This document shows positions 17,752 through 24,597 of a DNA stretch of 24,597 nucleotides, one piece after another (the first letter of the stretch is position 1; the number at the start of each line of letters is the position of its first letter). Position numbers and translations under genes: made by a program. Origin of the DNA: Rhizomucor pusillus (lineage: Eukaryota > Mucoromycota > Mucoromycetes > Mucorales > Lichtheimiaceae); the NCBI GenBank assembly GCA_900175165.2, contig FWWN02000263.1, positions 1-24,597 on the forward strand, given 5' to 3'. The notes beneath the pieces are model-generated. The model searched no databases. It had not been told where the DNA came from and worked only from the letters and a program-made list of their open reading frames with translations.

Positions 17752-20700
17752 TCAAGTATCGTCTTGAAGAACTTGGTGCACTTTGGATAAAGGGCTCAGC
17801 GGATCATCATATTCCTGGACCCTTCTTTTTGGATCTAAAAGTCGTCTGCGCTTCTTGATAGCCGGTGGGGCAGCAGTTTCTGTATTTCCCGCCTGTGCCT
17901 CCGTATCATCGGGGGTTGCTACATTATCCACACTAATAGCATTAGTAGCATCAGCTGGACGGGTATCTTGAGTTTCCGATGCTGCTCCGTCAAAGTCTGG
18001 CTCATCGGAGACAATTGGTGTTTCCTTTGCTTTCCGCCGTCTCGCTCGTTTCTTTGGAACTTTGGACTGAGCATCCTGCTTATCCTTTTCATGGATTGTC
18101 TTAGTTATTTCTTGTCCACTAGGAACGCTTTTCCTGCCTTCGTCTGAGTTTCTATCTTGATCTTCATTCGCATCACCGGCTTCATCGTTCTCCGTCGCTT
18201 TTGCTGCTTCATAGACTGGTCTAGAACTGATACCTTCATACTATAATGTTCTGTTGAATAGCATGTCACTACATTGTAACTATGGATTGAATATTACCTC
18301 CTTGAGTTTGTTTTTCAACTTCTCAATCTCGGTTTCATATTCTTTGATTTTAAATTCGGCGTTGTTGAAACCATCCATGCACTCCAATATATCCGTCTTT
18401 CTTTCCTCTGCAAGTTGTTTCCACCTAGATCTTTCTTCCTGAAGAATAGTTTTAGTGGGAAAGCCACTGGCAACGAAGATATCCATATATCGTACCTCGA
18501 GACGCCCAGCTTTATCTGCTAAATTATTGATCATGCGTACTGATTTCTCCTTTTCATCTTCAAGTATGTGAATAATCCTCAAAAGAGATTCCATATCCTC
18601 CTATGCATCAAAATCAGTAGACATTTCGTTTTATGGAGAATACACAAGGCCACCTTCAGCTTTTTGTTGTCTTCTTCAACAGTTGTATCTGCCTTTCGGC
18701 GAGCTAAGTCCCGCCATGCGTCTCGCAATGATGCTTCTTTTTGACGAAGCTGTTCCCCACAGATCTCCAGTTGTTCCTTCAATCTTTGTACCTGCTCTAT
18801 CGCATCGGTTTGCGCAGCAGCTAATTTGTGCTATTGAAAGATTAGACCAATTCCATCGATATCTATGTCAGCTTACTAACATTTAGATCGGTAATTTGAG
18901 ATTCCAATCTGATAAGTCTAGCGAGTGCATGCTCATTCTTTCGATCCATTCTGACTATTAGTATGATATTTTAGCTTCAAATGTCCGTCCAGCTTGCTAT
19001 CTTCATACCGACTTCGAGATAACCGAAGCTCGTAGTTTCTACTTTTCAAAACGCATTGCTCCAGTCTATTTTGACTTGTGTTGTACTCGGTAATCGCTTG
19101 TATCAAATCGCATTGGTTCCGTAACTGTATACGAAATGTTAGTTATGGCGCATTAATAAAAGGAAACACAATATGTTTTACCTTTCGATTTTCCTGTGCT
19201 GACTTTTGCAACAACTGCCGCTGAAAATCCCTCTCTTCCAGCAAAGATTCAAATTTAGAGTTGATTTCCGCTACGTCTCGAATACAAGACGTTGTTTTCT
19301 CCTAAATATCAAAGCAAATTAGAACACGTATTGTTCCCAGCTTGGTTCCTGGAATGAAACCATACTGCTACACTGACTTTTTGTTTTTTTAGTTCCTCCC
19401 GTAGAGCTGAATTTTGAGCCTTGTAATCTAATAGCCGCGGATCCGGAGCATTGCGGACTAAGACTGTTCGAATCTGCTGCAATTGCTGCGAAAAAACAAG
19501 TGCATCTTCCATTTCCTTGCTGTAGTCGCCTGGATATTCCTAAACAGAGCAAACATGTTCACATGGTCTGTGCAGTTATAGAGGAACACTTTTATACTTG
19601 CATCCAAATACATGAAGATCGTCAATTTGGAGAGACCGATAAAACTTGATCCCAGTATCTTTGTCAGAACACAATTTTCTGTACATACAGAGCCGATGTA
19701 ATTGCTGTTACTTCTTTTCCGTACTAGATCACCTAGTGGACGATCATACACTTTGAGACTTTTTGCAACACAGTGACGTAGACATCAGACATACTTAGAG
19801 CTGCAAAAGATCGTTTCAAACTAGGAGGTATGCCGGCACGAGGCACAGTACACCAAGGGAACAACAGGTCTGCTAAGATGAGGCTCCCAGCATATCCGTC
19901 GCCGTCAGTCAGCCGTATCTTCAGAGTAAAGGGATACTTGCAGCCAGCCTTAGTCTTATCCCATATAGCCTCAATATTCTTCGCAGCTTTCATCAGAGAG
20001 TCGATCCCATGTTCAAGCAGATAAGCATCTATTAAGATAATTTTCAGGACATGGTTTCCTCGCAGCCTACTACATTGATACTTACTATCCAGTCTAGATC
20101 CTTTCCGTAGATCGTAGCAGTAATCATCAGTAATTCCAATATAGCTATATTCAATCTAACATTGTCAGCAACGGCTCGGTAGACAGACGGAGAAGAGATT
20201 GACATACGCATATTCTAACCGAAGCATAGGGAGCTGCCGCTTTTCTCTGATCTCATTAGATAATACAAGTTGTCGACTCAGTTCGTACAAAACTTTCCGC
20301 AGTGTATCTCGTCTTTTTAACGTACAAAATTAGGTTCGCTTTTCAATCCTTCCAAATAATTAGACTTGCCTAGTTTCGAAAGCATCTGCGGCACTGCAAT
20401 GGACTTTAGTGCTTATGCCAAATAAAATAATGAAGCAAACTCACCCCGCACTTAGCAAAACGACGCATGCATTGTAGCCTTTAGGAAGTTCGACAGTTAT
20501 TATACTGGTCTTTCGTACTAATTTTATGCCGGATATACCTTCAACAGCAAACTTTACAGCGTTCTCGATCTCCGGGCTACAGTCGTTTAAATCTTGAAAG
20601 GGTATTCGTGAAAATCGATAGCTATTTGAGGTGTGAACATCAGGACAAAATGAATAGGGGTGTACAGCTACCTTTCATTAATGGTTCCTAACCAAAGTGG

Positions 20701-20888
20701 AATTGGAAGAATCAGCTACAACCTGCAACACGAAAACCAGAAGTGATCCTACCTCCTTCGTTTTCGATAACTAGTGCTGGCTCAGCTATTCTCGGATCGA
20801 AGGCAATCCTGCTGGTAGGCTCCGTGTTGCTTTCATTTTCCTTCGAGCTGTGAAGCCAAGCCAGTACATCAACTGTGGAAATCTCCAT
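17752..20888 (-). CDS. Kinesin-like protein with degenerate (non-catalytic) motor domain, coiled coil and basic tail
   Basis: Seventeen exons: 20888-20753, 20687-20672, 20621-20539, 20478-20445, 20393-20370, 20312-20208, 20144-20086, 20028-19795, 19732-19590, 19539-19378, 19301-19182, 19124-19009, 18950-18881, 18830-18654, 18600-18496, 18438-18298, 18240-17752. All phases match and give 737 residues. Residues 1-302 follow the kinesin motor from end to end: YRFSRIPFQD (like FDRVF), GYNACVVLLSAGAADAFET at 79-97 (like GYNATIFAYGQTGSGKTYT), PFTLKI, GSLILADL, SLKRSFAALS (like NKSLSALG) and LSKLTIFMYLDAS. P-loop, switch I and most of switch II are replaced, so ATP hydrolysis is unlikely. Residues about 303-575 are coiled coil; 576-737 are polar with KKRARRRKAK and KKRRRLLDPKRR, probably nuclear signals. 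A role on spindle or kinetochore microtubules is only an inference. Exon 2 is 16 nt; intron 5 has a GC donor. Confidence 0.72.
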
Positions 20889-20985
20889 TCAGGCGTCAAA
20901 GGGAACACGAACGCCCGAATTTCAATGACTTTAACGCGGAGCGCTGAGTTGCTCTACAAGTTAAACACTCTACACTTAGAACGCC
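20889..20985. promoter_or_regulatory. Short divergent promoter region
   Basis: Only 97 bp separate the start codons of the kinesin-like gene (minus) and the small mitochondrial-type gene (plus). Both 5' ends and any shared control sites must lie here or within the genes. No TATA-like box is evident. Confidence 0.5.
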
Positions 20986-21593
20986 ATGCTACCGTTCGCA
21001 GCACGTAGATTTGCTTGTCTCACTTTCCGACAACGTCAAACGCTCCTAAGACAACGTGCAGCATGGGAAAGATCAGCATGTTTCCACTCTGGCAAACATC
21101 TTTTGGATTCATCCAAAAACAAAGGACAGTCTGTCATTGAGCAAATACGTTCGAACCCGCAAGTTATGCAAGAACTTCTAGAGTTTGGTGCATTGTTGCA
21201 GAAGAAAGGATTTAATATAGAAAATGGGAAACCGTCAGCTAGTCAGGTATGTACTATATTCTATAGCAGGGGATATCCAAATGCTTACAGTAGAAAATGG
21301 CAGATGCTGAAACTGTTCAGTGACAGCGAGGTAAGCATCAGATTGCTCGTGCAAAGGACCCAGAATAGTTTCTTATCACTGACATATGGCATGAAAAGAT
21401 CAAGCAAGGAATGGATAAGTTAGTAAAGACGCTTACGACCGCAAAAATCCCTTTAGACATGAGCACCTTGTCTGAACTGCAACAGAGCCTCAAAAACACA
21501 ACAGAACAAATGCAAGGGAACGCAATGGAAGGTGCGAAAGATACTCGTCAGAGTATGATGAGCAAGATGAAGGATATTTTTGGAAAGGATTAG
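20986..21593 (+). CDS. Small probable mitochondrial protein, unknown function
   Basis: Exons 20986-21246, 21304-21330 and 21399-21593 join in phase 0 to 160 residues. The N-terminus (MLPFAARRFACLTFRQRQTL, followed by more Arg and no acidic residue until position 29) is a typical mitochondrial presequence. The rest is helical: SVIEQIRSNPQVMQELLEFG, ALLQKKGFN, then PSASQ joined to MLKLFSDSEIKQGMDKLV, then IPLDMSTLSELQQSL and a Met/Lys-rich end, MMSKMKDIFGKD. The second exon is only 27 nt. Unspliced, the first intron is open, so intron retention would give a different product. I do not recognise the family. Confidence 0.65.
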
Positions 21594-22500
21594 TTTGTAG
21601 CAATAAAAGATGCTTTGATCTAGACTACTGGATCCAAAAGTATTCGCAGAAAGGAATGCAATCGTAATGTTTGTCATATCCAGGCAATGTTGATACTCGA
21701 TTGTATCAAGCGCCACATGAACGCGAACGGGCGCATTCTCTATTCGAGTTCTGGTATGATGTACATGTAGCTTAAGCGGAGCGAGTTGAATCTCTGTATA
21801 TGTTTTTCTTCGGTGCGACAAATGACCGCTACATTCAGACTTGCCTCCGGTTTCTCTCTTTTCTCCGTTTCTGACTCCATCATATAAACATGTCCTCTAT
21901 CCTTGTCAGCAAGGCTTCTGCTTCGCCTGGAGAAGTCAAAACCTATTGCTAACGATCAGCTACAGAACTGGGCTTTGTCATTAGCATTTACATCAGTAAC
22001 AGAACAGCGGTTGGTTTCAGTGCCGCACAATATCTGTGTATTTCTAGACGAAGACTCACAACAACCGTGTCATTGAAAGCGTGCGCATACTGCAGTCATC
22101 ACCCAAACAATGCGGACAGAATTAAACAGGCAGAGCCTTTGCAATTGCTTCATCAGAACCTGAAGAAGCTATACCCGTAAATAACGATACGTCATGGTCA
22201 AGCATTGACGACAGCCCGGACGGTGCTCACATATGGAAGTTTGCAATGCAAGACGAGCACGCACCATACATTACTTCCATCGAAAGAATGAGTAAAATGA
22301 TAGATCAACATGCATGTGTTCATCTTGAGATATTCACCCGCTTATGTAGCGGATCCGTAATATCATCGATATCACGGAAGCACTGTACGAGAAAATGAGA
22401 ATCGTTGAACGAAAAGGAACAACCGATGACTGGGAAGTTAGGCTAAGTTTAAGTCAAAACTGATAGGCTGGGTGTCAGGAGATGCAGCTGGAGCTGCGTA
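21594..22500. other. Unresolved region upstream of helicase remnant
   Basis: Several short frames, none joinable into a gene. An ATG at 21890 opens MSSILVSKASASPGEVKTYC and then stops; it could be a first exon, but no following exon was found. Part of the region (about 22400-22500) may belong to the decayed helicase-containing element. Confidence 0.35.
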
Positions 22501-22559
22501 CGCTGAAACGTTAAATGAAAGCATTGCTCGGACTATGACGTTTAGTGAAGACTGCTAAA

Positions 22560-23178
22560 GCCAGCTTCAAATCGACCGCTCGAGCGCAGGATGAGGGGGG
22601 GATTAAAGCGCCGAAGTGACAGGATAGTTTTGTTTGCGTGCTGCCAACAGGAGGAGGAAAGCCGACCGCTTTCTTTGTCCCCGCGACTCTGGAACATGAC
22701 GACAAGATGACGATGATAGTGGCTCCGTTTGTTGCTTTGCTAGATGACATGGAGAGATGTGCAAAGAAGGCTGGATTTCATAGCATTATCGGGACAATCA
22801 AGCATCTAAGGATGGTATCCCGAAATACGTTTAATTTTTTTTCGTTTCGGTTAGCTACTAGCGCACTATTCATCAGTGCATGCCGATATCTGGAATCGGA
22901 GCGACATATCTCGCGTGTGGTAGTAGATAAGCACATTTGGCGATTAGGTGCTGTAGCTTCCGGAATGTGGTGCACAATCTGGTCTATCTTCGGTAATTGG
23001 GGGTGCCACCGATTCTGTTGACAGCGACGTTGGCCCCAAGGATAGAACGGGATCTGGAAATCGCTTTTGGGGCCAACTTGATGGTTCTCCGGGAAGATAC
23101 TGTGAAGAGGAATTTGAAGTATTTCGTGAGCAACGTTGCTAACGAGAAAGAAGCAGATGATGAGATTATCGAGTCCTA
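22560..23178 (+). pseudogene. RecQ-like DNA helicase remnant
   Basis: The frame around 22620-22770 reads DSFVCVLPTGGG followed by KPTAFFVPATLE, a Walker A motif in which the usual GGGKS/T has become GGGKP. It continues TMIVAPFVALLDDMERCAKK. Further on, SRVVVDKHIWRL stands where a DEAH/DECH box is expected, and a frame change near 23000 leads to PPILLTATLAPRIERDLEI, the helicase motif III region, ending at a TAG near 23178. The second helicase lobe is missing. Such RecQ-like genes are frequent in repeats and subtelomeres of fungi. The altered motifs, frame change and truncation show it is dead. Confidence 0.6.
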
Positions 23179-23706
23179 GATGACCTCCAACACTCCTAAG
23201 TTATGGTCTTTTATATACTCTGATAGCATATCTTTTTCATTAAATTTGTCCATTGATAGCCAGCTATTATCATTATCAGAATATCCTTTCCATTTGACAC
23301 AAAACAAGTACGTGCCATTTTCTACCTTATGATTGACAATAGATTCAATCTCATATGAACTTGTTTCTTTATTTTTACCTTTTACAGTCCTTTTCCTTTT
23401 CTTTGAACGTTCATTAAACTTTGGAACATTAATATCACTTTCAGACCCATTTGAAGCATTAGATTCATTATCTGAATAGCTATCTACAACCATTTCATTT
23501 CTTGATATATGCATGTTTAAAAGGTCATTTTGTAACTGTAGCATTTTATCAAATTTCTCTTTATTTTGTAAATCATTACGTACAACAATATCAATTAATT
23601 TTTTCTCTACAGGGAATTGAAAATCGTGGGTATGCCATAGTTTATGATGTGGATATACTGGAACATTAAAATATCTACAAATTTCGCTATATTTTTCAGT
23701 AAGCAT
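23176..23706 (-). pseudogene. C-terminal chromodomain segment of a DDE transposase
   Basis: Open frame of 176 codons. It starts with EKYSEICRYFNVPVYPHHKL, then a Ser/Asn/Asp-rich linker with a basic stretch (KKRKRTVKGKNK), and ends in a chromodomain: YEIESIVNHKVENGTYLFCV, KWKGYSDNDNSWL and LSEYIKDHN. The aromatic cage positions (Y of YEIE, W of KWKGY, W of NSWL) are present, so binding of methylated histone tails is possible by family knowledge. It lies directly downstream of transposase pieces on the same strand and is AT-rich like them. It may be the C-terminal end of the transposase or a separate gene. Confidence 0.65.
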
Positions 23707-24597
23707 GCTACTTTGAATTGAATATTATAGTATTTTATGTTAAATCTATAGAATTTGTTTCCTATTTCAGAAAATTGATTCCCTATCTTTGCACGAAAGC
23801 TCCCAAAAGTTTAGTTAAAGTGGTCTTCGGATAGTTAATTTTTCATTTAAATTTTTACGAATAGGATGCACAAAGTTATTATCACTGAAATCAAAACCTT
23901 TTTCAGATGCAATTTCTACAAATTGATTAATAAATAGAGCATAACCACCATCAATTGCCACTATATCGTTAGTATTTATTTTTTTATAAATATTCATATT
24001 TAAAAACATACTACCATCAGAGCTATCTGAACAGAATTCACTATTAGATATAAAAAAAATCATATCGTTCATATCACTAACAGGTTGTGTTCCTATACCA
24101 TTTTTTTAATTTATATGAATATAATCTACTTCTATCTATATCTGTATCAATATAATTAATTCGTGAAACATGACCATCTAAAAGCAATGTTACATGTTTA
24201 ACTAATTCTGGTTTTTTTTCCTAGCTAATAATATCCTTAGCTTTATACTTGAAAACATATCATCAAAAGCATCATTTACAATTTTATTTATTCTTTTATA
24301 ATTTTCATCATCCATCCAAAACTTTTTATAGAATGTATGAAATGTACTTTGTGGTAAGTATTTTTTCAATCTCATTACCAGAAAATCCCTGACACTAAAT
24401 GATATAAAGGAAATAAACCCTTTTCAATTTCAAAATAAGGACCTGGATATTCTTTATTTGTGTACAATACCACTAAAAAGAAAAATACAGCTACATAACC
24501 TAGTTTTTTCAAAAAGTATATCTTTAATTTTATTAATATAGTTTATATGCTTTATCTCAGTTCTATGTTTATATTTATTATGTATAGTTGGCCATTT
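23180..24597. mobile_element. AT-rich transposon block, right end outside window
   Basis: From about 23180 the sequence turns strongly AT-rich (runs of A and T, very few GC dinucleotides) and holds the DDE transposase and chromodomain remnants. No terminal inverted repeat could be recognised at the left boundary near 23180, where it abuts the RecQ-like remnant. Confidence 0.5.
23707..24597 (-). pseudogene. DDE superfamily transposase, broken, running off the right edge
   Basis: Minus-strand pieces in order from the right edge: FSGNEIEKILTTKY, KFWMDDENYKRINKIVNDAF and DDMFSSIKLRI (about 24395-24235); then a stretch matching LLLDGHVSRI (about 24190), which carries the first catalytic Asp; then MNDMIFFISNSEFCSDSSDG and DIVAIDGGYALFINQFVEIA (24072-23900) with the second Asp region; and SDNNFVHPIRKNLNEKL. 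Several frame changes and stops break it. The family is a DDE endonuclease abundant in early-diverging fungi such as Rhizophagus (from memory). Base composition here is far more AT-rich than in the rest of the window. Confidence 0.65.

Noticed and set aside
19590..19700. Alternative frame reading MYRKLCSDKDTGIKFYRSLQ
   Set aside because: It looks protein-like but cannot be joined to the neighbouring exons in phase with ordinary splice sites. The other frame joins in phase and matches the end of the kinesin motor (SKLTIFMYLDAS).
20479..20538. Reading straight through (ISGIKLVRKTSIITVELPK) without splicing
   Set aside because: The frame is open, but removing the GTATAT...CTAAAG segment joins VE to GYNACVV exactly as in kinesins, and the segment has intron size and ends.
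1..24597. tRNA, rRNA, CRISPR arrays, bacterial-type operons
   Set aside because: No cloverleaf-like sequences, rRNA segments or regularly spaced repeats were seen. Gene structure is eukaryotic with introns.

Overview
The window looks like nuclear DNA of an early-diverging, repeat-rich fungus. Mucoromycota (Mucorales- or Mortierella-like) is my best guess, and it is an inference. Host genes are cut by many short spliceosomal introns (about 45-90 nt, GTAAGT/GTATGT-type donors, TAG/CAG acceptors). They encode a fungal histidinol-phosphatase of histidine synthesis, an animal-type glucosamine-6-phosphate deaminase and the small fourth subunit of DNA polymerase delta. Two undetermined bases near 243-245 show that this is a draft assembly.

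Layout. 1-206: one minus-strand exon of a gene running off the left edge. 1140-2189: 3' part of an unrecognised plus-strand gene. 2448-2909: Tc1/mariner transposase remnant and a ~100-bp MITE. 3058-4154: two small minus-strand genes, a His-rich protein and POLD4. 4433-6579: a complete but degenerate pogo/Tigger-type element with TA duplications. 7207-13034: a broken minus-strand gene family member whose putative halves flank a decayed Ty3/gypsy retrotransposon (8115-11790). That retrotransposon itself carries two younger insertions: a 401-bp element with 18-bp terminal inverted repeats and an 8-bp target duplication, and a second copy of the ~100-bp MITE. 13224-14274: REEP/HVA22-type ER membrane protein. 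14752-16172 and 16221-17247: tail-to-tail GNPDA and HIS2. 17752-20888: a 17-exon gene for a kinesin-like protein whose ATP-binding motifs are all lost. 20986-21593: small probable mitochondrial protein, head-to-head with the former. 22560-23178: RecQ-like helicase remnant. 23176-24597: AT-rich block with a DDE transposase remnant plus chromodomain, running off the right edge.

The host genes do not form a pathway cluster. GNPDA (amino-sugar catabolism) and HIS2 (histidine synthesis) are only 48 bp apart at their stops. The most interesting items are the pseudokinesin (motor fold recognisable, P-loop/switch residues gone, long coiled coil, basic nuclear-type tail), the 401-bp TIR element carrying a small ORF, and the long charged tail on GNPDA. 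Exon models were built by hand from splice signals and reading phase; every listed multi-exon model closes in frame unless stated.
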